Part shown: positions 53,486 through 62,446 of the stretch, piece after piece | Layout: each line of letters opens with the position of its first letter | Position numbering within the stretch: the first letter of the stretch is position 1 | Source: Liquorilactobacillus ghanensis DSM 18630 | GTDB taxonomy: Bacteria; Bacillota; Bacilli; Lactobacillales; Lactobacillaceae | Length of the DNA: 64,000 bases | Assembly: GCF_001435235.1 (NCBI RefSeq) | Contig: NZ_AZGB01000005.1 | Span: 62,001-126,000, forward strand | Reading direction: 5' to 3' | Notes under the pieces: generated by a model | What the model was told of the DNA's origin: nothing | The model's database searches: none | Seen by the model: the letters and a program-made list of their open reading frames with translations, nothing else | Position numbers and translations under genes: made by a program

Positions 53486-54178
53486 ATGAAATATGGTATT
53501 TTGTGTGCGATGGAAGAAGAAATTAAAGATTTGCGAGCAAATCTAACTGATTATCATGAAACAGTAATTGGTGGAATTAGTTTTTATGAAGGCAATTATC
53601 AACAACAAAAAGTTGTGCTGACTCGTTCTGGAATCGGCAAGGTTCAAGCTGGAATGACAACTGCCTTATTGTTTGCCGAATTTCAAGTTGATGCAGTCAT
53701 TAATTCTGGTTCAGCTGGCGGAATTGGTGCTGGTCTGCAAGTCGGTGATGTGGTGATTGCCAGTGAAGTAGCTTACCATGATGTGGATGCAACCGCTTTT
53801 GGTTATCAAATTGGTCAATTGCCACAGCAACCAGTTAATTTTGCCGCTGATCAAATTTTGGCACAGAAACTGGCAGCAGCTGCTAAACAGACGACTTTAA
53901 CTGTAAAAGAAGGATTGATTGTTTCAGGTGATCAGTTTGTCGCTGGAAACGATGCGATTGCGGTAATTAAAAAGAATTTTCCGGCAGCTTTAAGTTGTGA
54001 AATGGAAGGCGCAGCGGTAGGTCAGACAGCTTATCAGTTCAAAAAGCCTTTTGCAGTCGTTAGAGCAATGTCAGATACAGCTGATGGTCATGCTAGTCAA
54101 TCCTTTGATGAATTTGTGATTGAAGCGGGTCATCGTTCAGCAACTATGATTTTGAACTTCTTGGCGCATGAGGTTTGA
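53486..54178 (+). CDS. mtnN: 5'-methylthioadenosine/S-adenosylhomocysteine nucleosidase
   Basis: Removes adenine from methylthioadenosine and S-adenosylhomocysteine, recycling methyl-cycle products and feeding LuxS. GILCAMEEEI at the N-terminus, NSGSAGGIGAGLQVGDVVIA near 71, and the catalytic EMEGAAVGQ near 172 and SDTADGHA near 194 are clear. The 230 residues are typical. AAGGAG precedes ATG 53486. Confidence 0.96.
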   Translation: MKYGILCAMEEEIKDLRANLTDYHETVIGGISFYEGNYQQQKVVLTRSGIGKVQAGMTTALLFAEFQVDAVINSGSAGGIGAGLQVGDVVIASEVAYHDVDATAFGYQIGQLPQQPVNFAADQILAQKLAAAAKQTTLTVKEGLIVSGDQFVAGNDAIAVIKKNFPAALSCEMEGAAVGQTAYQFKKPFAVVRAMSDTADGHASQSFDEFVIEAGHRSATMILNFLAHEV

Positions 54179-54219
54179 TTTAGTGGCGTGATTAAACAAA
54201 TGGATGAGGAGAACTAATT

Positions 54220-55368
54220 GTGGAACATATATATTTAGATAATGCGGCAACGACGCCAATGAATCCAGCCGTAATTGAGACAATGACACAAACAATGGGT
54301 ACTGTTTTCGGGAATGCTTCCAGTATTCATTATTTTGGTCGGCAGGCGCGGAAAGTTTTGGATGATAGTCGGCATTTGATTGCTCAGTCGATTAATGCCA
54401 AGCAAGATGATCAGATCGTATTTACCAGCGGTGGTACAGAAAGCGATAATACAGCGGTTATTGAAACTGCTTTAGCACGGCAAAATGTTGGAAAGCATTT
54501 AATTACCACTGCAATTGAACACGAGGCAATTTTGAAACCAATGAAGTATTTGGAAAGTCTCGGTTTTGAAGTAACTTATTTGCCAGTTGATCAGCGGGGA
54601 TTGATCTCATTGACCGATTTGAAACAGGCTTTGCGGCCAGATACGACTTTAGTTTCGATTATGATGGGAAATAATGAGGTCGGCAGTCATCAACCAATCC
54701 ATGAGATTGGTCGGATTGTTGCAGCTTCCAATGCTTGGTTTCATACTGATGCGGTTCAGGCATATGGTTTGTTGGATATCGATGTTCAAGCTGACAATAT
54801 TGATTTATTATCCACTTCGGCGCATAAGTTAAATGGACCTAAATTTTTAGGCTTCCTTTACCGATCGGAGCAGGTTAAAATGCCTTCTTTAATCAAAGGT
54901 GGCGATCAGGAATTAAAGCGGCGGGCTGGAACGGAAAACGTACCGGCAATTGCTGGCTTTGCCAAAGCTGTTTCCTTGTTGGATTCAAAAGTTAAGGCAG
55001 CTCGGCAAGCTAAGTATGCTAAATTACAAGAGCAGTTGGTAAGTGGTTTGAAACAAAATGGAGTTGAATTTGCAGTTAATGGTGGTCAGGCGCCTGATAA
55101 ATTGCAACACGTATTGAACATTTGGTTTAAAGGCTGTCCTTCAGTTCCACTTTTAACTAATTTGGATTTAGAAGGAATTGCGGCTTCAGCCGGTTCCGCT
55201 TGTACAGCCGGTAGTGTTGAACCATCGCATGTTTTGACAGCGATGTATGGTTCTGACAGTCCACGGCTACAAGAATCGCTGCGCTTTAGTTTTGGCAGTC
55301 AGAACACTGCTGAGGAGATAAATTATTTGATTGAAGTGCTAACAAAAATTACGCGAAAATTGAAATGA
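54220..55368 (+). CDS. Cysteine desulfurase (NifS/IscS family)
   Basis: A PLP enzyme that takes sulfur from cysteine. IYLDNAATTP starts the protein, the PLP-binding Lys is in STSAHKLNGPKFLG near 204 and the reactive Cys in SAGSACTAGSVEPSH near 328. The 382 residues fit group I desulfurases. No scaffold or iron-sulfur genes are adjacent; mnmA lies downstream, so the likely client is tRNA 2-thiouridine synthesis. The GTG start at 54220 follows AGGAG. Confidence 0.94.
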   Translation: MEHIYLDNAATTPMNPAVIETMTQTMGTVFGNASSIHYFGRQARKVLDDSRHLIAQSINAKQDDQIVFTSGGTESDNTAVIETALARQNVGKHLITTAIEHEAILKPMKYLESLGFEVTYLPVDQRGLISLTDLKQALRPDTTLVSIMMGNNEVGSHQPIHEIGRIVAASNAWFHTDAVQAYGLLDIDVQADNIDLLSTSAHKLNGPKFLGFLYRSEQVKMPSLIKGGDQELKRRAGTENVPAIAGFAKAVSLLDSKVKAARQAKYAKLQEQLVSGLKQNGVEFAVNGGQAPDKLQHVLNIWFKGCPSVPLLTNLDLEGIAASAGSACTAGSVEPSHVLTAMYGSDSPRLQESLRFSFGSQNTAEEINYLIEVLTKITRKLK

Positions 55369-55378
55369 GGTTGATGAG

Positions 55379-55717
55379 ATGGCATATGCAAAGCAGGCAA
55401 AATTACTAGGAGATCAGCGTATTTTTGAATTAGATCCGGCAATTAAAAAATACACTTTACGAGATATCGGTTTTGCTGAATCTAAAAACGGTCGTTTTAT
55501 TTTGGAGCGTCCATTGGATATAAATGCTGATTTCAATGATAGTTTTAAAATTAAAGTAGCTATTAGTGCTGATTTAAAAACTTTTAAGCTGACAACAACA
55601 AGCGGTAACGGTTTACGTGAAGTCAATCTTTTTAAGAAGGGTGATTCCAAACTTCTGGAGCAACTGGAGTACACTTTAAATCAATTGCAGGACAGAAATG
55701 TTATTCGTTTAAAATAA
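55379..55717 (+). CDS. DUF1831 protein
   Basis: A 112-residue soluble protein (AKQAKLLGDQRIFELDPAIKKYTLRDIGF at the start) matching DUF1831, a family of lactobacilli encoded between the cysteine desulfurase and mnmA. No function is established. Its constant position suggests a role with the sulfur-transfer enzymes, but I see no cysteine in the sequence, so it is not itself a persulfide carrier. It is 10 nt after the desulfurase. Confidence 0.85.
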   Translation: MAYAKQAKLLGDQRIFELDPAIKKYTLRDIGFAESKNGRFILERPLDINADFNDSFKIKVAISADLKTFKLTTTSGNGLREVNLFKKGDSKLLEQLEYTLNQLQDRNVIRLK

Positions 55718-55734
55718 AAACGAAAATGCTTGAC

Positions 55735-55763
55735 TTGTCAAAGCCGCAGTTGCCCGCTATAAT
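55735..55763 (+). promoter_or_regulatory. Promoter of mnmA
   Basis: -35 TTGTCA (55735-55740), 17-bp spacer, consensus -10 TATAAT (55758-55763), about 70 nt before the ATG. Confidence 0.8.
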
Positions 55764-55815
55764 TGAACGTACTGAAATAACGCGACCTTCAATCGTGGAT
55801 TCAGAATCTAAATGA

Positions 55816-56961
<1,146 letters not shown>

Positions 56962-56990
56962 ACAAATCGCAAAATAAACAATAAAAAAAC

Positions 56991-57022
56991 GACCAGCCAC
57001 TTGTCAGGGCTGGTCATTTTAT
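56991..57022 (+). terminator. Terminator of mnmA
   Basis: Perfect arms GACCAGCC (56991-56998) and GGCTGGTC (57008-57015), A-rich before and T-rich after, so it could act in both directions. Confidence 0.9.
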
Positions 57023-57102
57023 TAGATAATGGAAACTGGAGAGAACCCGAAAATTAACATTTTAAGGCAATTAAGGATTAGAGAAGGAAGAGGGACTTTG
57101 AA

Positions 57103-57756
57103 GTGACGAAACTATTTTTTATTCGGCACGGCAAAACACAGTGGAATTTAGAAGGGCGGTATCAAGGAGCTCATGGTGACTCACCACTGCTGCCAAGCAG
57201 TTATCAAGAAATTGATCAATTGGTATCATTTTTGAAAAAGTATCATTTTGCAGCAATTTACAGCAGTCCGATTAAACGCGCTTGTTTGACGGCAAAGGCA
57301 ATTGCCAAGGGGCTGCCACAGCAATTAAAGGTTCAACCGGTAGCTGCGTTGCGGGAATTTGACTTGGGAAAAATGGAAGGAATGAAATTTAGTGCTGTGG
57401 CTAAAAAATATCCGCAAGAACTTACTGCATTTCGTCATCATGCTGATCAATATCAGGCCGAAAAAGTTGCAGGTGAAAGTTTTCCTGAACTATTTCAACG
57501 AATGACACCAGCAATCCAGCAAATTGTAGCCGCGCATCCGCAGGAAAATGTTTTAATTGTCAGCCACGGGGCAGCCTTGTGTGCTGAAATTCGCCACTTG
57601 TTAGGCTATTCATTGGTAGACTTGCGTGCTAATGGTGGTCTGGCTAATACTAGTACGACCATTTTAACTACGACTTCAGGAAACACCTTTAAATGTCTGG
57701 CTTGGAATAAGACTGATTATCTGCAGCGAAAATTAACAGCATCGGATATTGTCTAA
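57103..57756 (+). CDS. Histidine phosphatase family protein (GpmB/PhoE-like)
   Basis: A 217-residue member of the histidine phosphatase (phosphoglycerate mutase-like) family. The catalytic RHGKTQWNLEGRYQG is at about 8-22, a helper Glu in REFDLGKMEG near 86 and the second His in VSHGAALCAEI near 153. The substrate cannot be told from sequence; most such proteins are phosphatases, not mutases. GTG 57103 follows GAAGGAAGAGGG. It heads the operon with the TPR gene and recD2. Confidence 0.88.
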   Translation: MTKLFFIRHGKTQWNLEGRYQGAHGDSPLLPSSYQEIDQLVSFLKKYHFAAIYSSPIKRACLTAKAIAKGLPQQLKVQPVAALREFDLGKMEGMKFSAVAKKYPQELTAFRHHADQYQAEKVAGESFPELFQRMTPAIQQIVAAHPQENVLIVSHGAALCAEIRHLLGYSLVDLRANGGLANTSTTILTTTSGNTFKCLAWNKTDYLQRKLTASDIV

Positions 57757-57767
57757 GGGGGGTAACA

Positions 57768-58484
57768 ATGGCTGCAAAGAAAGCTGATGAAAAAAAGCAA
57801 GCAACGCAAAAATTAGATCGTTCAGTAAAAAAATTAGTTAAAGCAATTGATCAGCAACCAAAAAATGCTGAAAATTATTATGCGCTGGGAATGTTATTGA
57901 CGGATGCCAAAGAGTATCAGCAGGCAGAAGAGCTTTTCAAACGGGCAATTAATTTTTTTACGACTGAAAAACTAGCAACGGATTTATTATTATATGGTTT
58001 GGGGAATGTTTTATATGCGGACGGATTATATACCGAGGCGCAGCAGTATTTCAAGCAAATCAAACAAAAAAAATTGAAAATGTCAGCTTATTTAATGATT
58101 GCCCAAACGGAGTATGCGCAAGATAATTATCAGCAGGCACTTGTTTTCGGTTTAACAGTTGCTGAAAAGCCTGGTGAAAATCAAATAGCCGGCAATTTGT
58201 TGGTTGGTGAAAGCTTGCTAGCCTTAGGTGAGTTAAAAACGGCGGCTGTTTATTTTGATCGAGTTTTGCAAGTTCAACCAACTGATTTTCAGGCTAATTT
58301 TCAGCGGGGAATTATTGAAATGGTCCTTCATCGCAATGGTTCAAAATTTTTTGAACAGGCCAAACAAAGTAATCCACAGAAATTTATCCGGCAACAGGAA
58401 CGATTAACCGATATTGAGCGTGTTTTGGTAGCTAAACAGCAAAGATCTAATCAGAAAGAGTCTGACAATGATAGCAAACAATAA
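57768..58484 (+). CDS. Tetratricopeptide repeat protein
   Basis: A 238-residue helical protein with TPR-type units: AENYYALGMLLTDAKEYQQAEELFKRAI (about 34-61), then pairs near 75-100, 108-135 and 145-175 (GESLLALGELKTAAVYFDRVLQVQP). A lysine-rich N-terminus precedes them. TPR proteins bind partners; this one always sits before recD2 in lactobacilli, but no partner is known to me. AAGGGGGG precedes ATG 57768. It overlaps recD2 by 17 nt. Confidence 0.9.
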   Translation: MAAKKADEKKQATQKLDRSVKKLVKAIDQQPKNAENYYALGMLLTDAKEYQQAEELFKRAINFFTTEKLATDLLLYGLGNVLYADGLYTEAQQYFKQIKQKKLKMSAYLMIAQTEYAQDNYQQALVFGLTVAEKPGENQIAGNLLVGESLLALGELKTAAVYFDRVLQVQPTDFQANFQRGIIEMVLHRNGSKFFEQAKQSNPQKFIRQQERLTDIERVLVAKQQRSNQKESDNDSKQ

Positions 58485-60969
58485 TCCGGCTGAACAACAA
58501 TTGGTTGGGAAAATTCAGGCAGTTTTTTTTGAAAATAATGAAAACTTTTATAAAGTGATTCAGGTAAAAGTGATCAGTAGCGACTTTTCCTGGGATGAAG
58601 ATCAGATTGTAATTACTGGTAATTTTGCTGAGATCAATGAGGGTGAAGAATATCAATTTAGCGGTAAATTGATTGAACATCCTCGTTACGGCAAACAATT
58701 TCAAGCAGCTAATTATCAGCGACAGCTGCCGACGACACGTCAGGGAATTGTTAATTATTTGGCTGGAGAAAATTTTCCTGGAATTGGTCAAAAAACAGCT
58801 CAAAAAATAGTTGATCATTTAGGTGAAGATGCAATTGAAAAAATTCTGGCTGATGAATCTCAATTGCAGTCGTTAAATTTAACGGAAAAGCAAAAAAGAT
58901 CATTATTAGAAAATTTACGATCTGATAATGGGATGCAGCAAGTAGTTATTGAATTAAATCATTTTGGCTTTGGTAATCAATTAACGGCAACAGTCTACAA
59001 TCATTTTCGGGAAAAGACCTTGGAGATATTGCATCATGATCCTTATCGGTTAGCTTTAGAAATCAATGGAATCGGTTTTAAGCGGGCAGACCAAATTGCA
59101 GAACAGATGGAATTGGCTGCTGATGACCCTAAAAGATTGCAGGCCGCTTTGTACCAAAGTGTATTTGATAGTTGTTATACTTCCGGTAATATTTATACAG
59201 ATGCTGAGACAGTCTTACAACAGGCAATGACATTGCTTTTAAATAGCCGACGGGTTTCACTATCGGCAACTCAAGTAGCTGAAGAGTTAGTTGCTCTGGC
59301 CAGCAGTGGCAAAATAGTTGTTGAAGAAAAACGAATTTATCTGCGTTATTATTATGAAGCAGAATGGAAAATCGCTGAGAATCTTAAACACTTATTAGCT
59401 GATAAGGTTGATTTATCAAATAAACAAGTTGCAGCTTTGCCCGAATTAATCAATCAGCTTGCAAAGCAGTTGCAAATTAGTTATGGAGCTGAACAGGTCA
59501 CAGCGATTTGTCAAGCCTTGCAAAATCGAGTGTTTTTATTAACCGGTGGTCCGGGAACTGGAAAAACAACGATTATTAATGGGATCGTTGCCAGTTTTGC
59601 AACGCTGCATGAATTATCATTAGACCCGAATGAGTATCAAGATGAAGATTTTCCAATCTTATTAGCAGCACCGACTGGCCGTGCTGCCAAAAAAATGAAA
59701 GAAACAACTGGTTTACCCGCTGTGACTATTCATCGTTTGCTAGGGTTAAACGGTAACGATGCTCCTGAAACAGCCGATCAAGATTTGACTTTATCAGGTA
59801 AACTGTTGATTATTGATGAAATGTCAATGGTTGATACAGAATTGTTTAACAAATTGCTGGCGGCGGTGCCGGCTTCAATGCAGTTGGTGTTGGTTGGCGA
59901 TCAGGATCAGTTACCGTCAGTTGGTCCCGGCAGAGTTTTTGCAGATTTATTGGCCTGCCAGCAGCTGCCACAGATTCGATTAACAAAAATTTATCGTCAG
60001 CAGGAGACCTCATCGATTATTCCTTTGGCTCATGCTATTAAACAAGGTCAGCTTCCAGCAACGATGTTTGAAAATCAAAGAGATCGGTCGTTTATTCCAT
60101 GTCAAGCTAATCAGATTCAAACTGCTGTTCGGCAAATCATTATGCATGCGCAAAAGAAGAAGATGGCACTGAGTGATTTTCAAATTCTAGCACCGATGTA
60201 TCGTGGAGTAGCTGGAATTGATCATTTAAATCAAATTTTACAGGAATTATTAAATCCACCGGTAGCTGGAGCCAAAGAAGTAGTGTTTAATCAACAACAT
60301 TTTCGGATCGGTGATAAAGTTCTACATTTGGTAAACAGTCCAGAGTTTAATGTTTTTAATGGTGATCTAGGTCGAATCACAGGGATTATTTTAGCTAAGG
60401 ACAAGAATAATGAAGACCATCAAGACAAGCTGGTTTTGGATTTTGATGGTAATCAGGTAACGTATACTCGTAAAGACTGGATTAAAATAAAATTAGCTTA
60501 CTGCATTTCAATTCACAAGGCACAGGGCAGTGAGTTCAAATTGGTGATTTTACCATTAGTTAAACAGTATCGCCGGATGCTTAATCGAAATTTATTGTAT
60601 ACAGCTGTTACTCGAGCTAAAAACTTGCTGGTTTTGTTAGGAGAGCCGGCAGCTTATCAAGCAGCAGTTGCCCAACTGGCGGTAGATCGACAGACAAGCT
60701 TGCAGCAACGAGTGACAGAGCTATTTCAGACACAACCAGCAGCTGGCAAAAGGGCCCAAACAGAATTAGTTTTACCGGCTAAATCAGCGGTTAAAGAAGT
60801 CCCTTCGCAAAAGAAAAATTCAAATGAAACAGCTTCATCAGAGGATGCCACCGTTTCAAAAAATTATCATTTAACTGCGCAACTAATTGCGGCTGGACAC
60901 ATTGATCCTTTGATCGGAATGGATGGTCTTACACCAGCAGATTTTAGTAAACATAACAAAAACAGCTGA
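58468..60969 (+). CDS. recD2: RecD2-type DNA helicase
   Basis: A 5'-3' SF1B helicase for DNA repair and fork stability, independent of RecBC. The N-terminal extension (about 1-190) includes helix-hairpin-helix segments (NFPGIGQKTAQKIVDHLG near 107). The motor has LTGGPGTGKTTIING near 359, DEMSMVD near 449, GDQDQLPSVGPGR near 474 and SIHKAQGSEF near 681. The 833 residues match RecD2. The last codons form the left arm of the terminator hairpin. Confidence 0.96.
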   Translation: MIANNNPAEQQLVGKIQAVFFENNENFYKVIQVKVISSDFSWDEDQIVITGNFAEINEGEEYQFSGKLIEHPRYGKQFQAANYQRQLPTTRQGIVNYLAGENFPGIGQKTAQKIVDHLGEDAIEKILADESQLQSLNLTEKQKRSLLENLRSDNGMQQVVIELNHFGFGNQLTATVYNHFREKTLEILHHDPYRLALEINGIGFKRADQIAEQMELAADDPKRLQAALYQSVFDSCYTSGNIYTDAETVLQQAMTLLLNSRRVSLSATQVAEELVALASSGKIVVEEKRIYLRYYYEAEWKIAENLKHLLADKVDLSNKQVAALPELINQLAKQLQISYGAEQVTAICQALQNRVFLLTGGPGTGKTTIINGIVASFATLHELSLDPNEYQDEDFPILLAAPTGRAAKKMKETTGLPAVTIHRLLGLNGNDAPETADQDLTLSGKLLIIDEMSMVDTELFNKLLAAVPASMQLVLVGDQDQLPSVGPGRVFADLLACQQLPQIRLTKIYRQQETSSIIPLAHAIKQGQLPATMFENQRDRSFIPCQANQIQTAVRQIIMHAQKKKMALSDFQILAPMYRGVAGIDHLNQILQELLNPPVAGAKEVVFNQQHFRIGDKVLHLVNSPEFNVFNGDLGRITGIILAKDKNNEDHQDKLVLDFDGNQVTYTRKDWIKIKLAYCISIHKAQGSEFKLVILPLVKQYRRMLNRNLLYTAVTRAKNLLVLLGEPAAYQAAVAQLAVDRQTSLQQRVTELFQTQPAAGKRAQTELVLPAKSAVKEVPSQKKNSNETASSEDATVSKNYHLTAQLIAAGHIDPLIGMDGLTPADFSKHNKNS

Positions 60970-61003
60970 AACTTGAAATTAAGTAAGTTTCAGCTGTTTT
61001 TTT
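60961..61003. terminator. Bidirectional terminator overlapping the recD2 stop
   Basis: AACAGCTGAAACTT (60961-60974) and AAGTTTCAGCTGTT pair over 14 bp, then a T run. The recD2 TGA (60967-60969) is inside the left arm. On the minus strand it serves the convergent gene that ends at 60990. Confidence 0.9.
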
Positions 61004-61931
61004 CTGTAAGCGATAAATTATCAGGATCAAACCAAAATGGATATTGAAAGCTTTTAACCATTAGATCATAAAATTGATTTCGCAATTGCTGATTGTCAAG
61101 TTCACCAAACTCAAGAGAATTGGTGGTCAACTGAATTTGCGAATCAGTAAATTGATGTGAAAAGGGAAGGTAGCGAGTCAATCTTAATCGCCGGCAAATA
61201 TCATATAGCAGAAAAGTGAAAAAATTTAAATTAGTAATAATTTCCAATTGCAAAGGTAAAGCTGCTGGATCAGTTGGATTATCAAATACTTTTGGTTGGC
61301 TGCTCATTTTAACTGCGAAAACATGCTTAAAAAAATAATATTTGCGATTTAAACGGAGCGTAACATTGAAAGGTTCCTGATCAACGATAGCAGTTAAGCG
61401 ACCGTAAAGATGCAAACTCTTTTTTAATGGAGCAGGTTTTAAATGACCGGCAAGTGAATTATCTTTGACGATGTTTGAAGCATAAGCTCCCAGACCCAAA
61501 GAAAAATCATGACTAAAAATCCAGCGTCCTTGGTGATTCATTTCTTCAATTTGTGCTAAATTGACATAGACTGGCTGAAAGGCTGGAATAATTTGTTTGA
61601 CTGCAATATCGGGATTTTCTGATAAACCAATTGTTTTGGCAAGATGCCGTGTTTCTTTTGTTGGAATAAAAGCTACCGGTGTTGGCGTTTTTTTGCCAAG
61701 AGCTTGCAGTGACAAGATTGTGTGCAGCAGTAATTTGAGCGAACCAATGGTAACTACAATTTGGTCAGCGGGATCAGTTTTAAATAGTGAAGCAACTTGG
61801 TCGAGTTTATTAATAATTTTTGTTTGATAAGAAATAGTTTCTTTTTCAAAGAAGGGCTTGACCGATTTCCAAATAGCTGCTGCATTACTTATTTTATTTT
61901 TGGCCTCAACTAAGAATAAAAATTTTCTCAA
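60990..61931 (-). CDS. Diacylglycerol kinase-fold protein without catalytic motifs
   Basis: A 313-residue soluble protein whose layout follows the DagK/YegS lipid-kinase fold. The region that should read VVGGDGT is VVTIGSLKLLLHTILSL (about 79-95). The later GTGNDFA motif is IPTKETRHLAKTIGL (about 109-123). SHDFSLGLGAYASNIV near 156 and the beta-rich C-terminal half with LHLYGRLTAI and PLQLEI.. fit the family. Loss of both nucleotide-binding motifs predicts no kinase activity; it could be a lipid- or nucleotide-binding relic. The TTG start at 61931 is 12 nt after AAGGGAG. Fold assignment is by pattern and deserves a profile check. Confidence 0.6.
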   Translation of the reverse strand: MRKFLFLVEAKNKISNAAAIWKSVKPFFEKETISYQTKIINKLDQVASLFKTDPADQIVVTIGSLKLLLHTILSLQALGKKTPTPVAFIPTKETRHLAKTIGLSENPDIAVKQIIPAFQPVYVNLAQIEEMNHQGRWIFSHDFSLGLGAYASNIVKDNSLAGHLKPAPLKKSLHLYGRLTAIVDQEPFNVTLRLNRKYYFFKHVFAVKMSSQPKVFDNPTDPAALPLQLEIITNLNFFTFLLYDICRRLRLTRYLPFSHQFTDSQIQLTTNSLEFGELDNQQLRNQFYDLMVKSFQYPFWFDPDNLSLTEKNS

Positions 61932-61970
61932 AGTAATGATGCTCCCTTCTAAAAAAATAACTACCAGCTA

Positions 61971-62000
61971 ATTATACGCAATATTACAGTTTAATTACAA
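61971..62000 (-). promoter_or_regulatory. Promoter of the DagK-fold gene
   Basis: Minus strand: TTGTAA (62000-61995), 18-bp spacer, TATAAT (61976-61971), about 40 nt before the start. Confidence 0.6.
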
Positions 62001-62308
62001 GATAAATTAACAAATTTTGAAAATAAAATTAGTGAATCTTAATAAAGCGAAAATTGTTTTTTAGCTGCTTGTTAATTGAGATTAAAGTACAATTATTTAG
62101 CTATGAACTGTGCAATAGAGTGTGAATTCGGCTTAAGTTATTCTTTTATTAAGTTTTTAGTCTCTTATTTGAAACAATAAATGATTATTGTAAGTTCTGA
62201 TATGATCATACCACAATTATAGTGAGAGAGTTAACTGACTTTTGACACAAATAATTTTATTATATAATTGTTTACTAAAGTATACAATTATTGTGTATTA
62301 TCAAGAGA
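62001..62308. other. Gene-free AT-rich spacer
   Basis: Very AT-rich, without an open frame of note on either strand. It holds one rightward promoter-like element, TTGACA at about 62242-62247 with TATAAT 15 bp on or TAATTG 17 bp on, which points toward the short frame at 62366. Otherwise I see nothing here. Confidence 0.4.
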
Positions 62309-62342
62309 TAAAAAATAGCCCTTAATAAGAATAAGGACTATT
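62309..62342 (-). terminator. Terminator of rnjA
   Basis: Minus strand: AATAGTCCTTA pairs with TAAGGGCTATT (one G-T) and runs into Ts, about 80 nt after the rnjA stop. Confidence 0.8.
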
Positions 62343-62365
62343 ACTAAGAAAGGGTGCTTCAATTC

Positions 62366-62446
62366 GTGCATAAAATCATAATTTCTCACCCAATCGTTAT
62401 TAAAGTTGTTAAATATAATTTTAAACTAAAACTAACATTGGCATAA
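62366..62446 (+). CDS. Possible 26-residue peptide gene antisense to the rnjA end
   Basis: GTG 62366 opens a frame [20 protein letters not shown] and ends LKLTLA at TAA 62444-62446. AAAGGGTG lies about 11 nt upstream and a TTGACA promoter-like element about 120 nt upstream, but the rnjA terminator hairpin lies between them. The peptide would be basic and hydrophobic. It overlaps the 3' end of rnjA by 26 nt on the other strand. No homologue is known to me; chance is quite possible. Confidence 0.2.
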   Translation: MHKIIISHPIVIKVVKYNFKLKLTLA

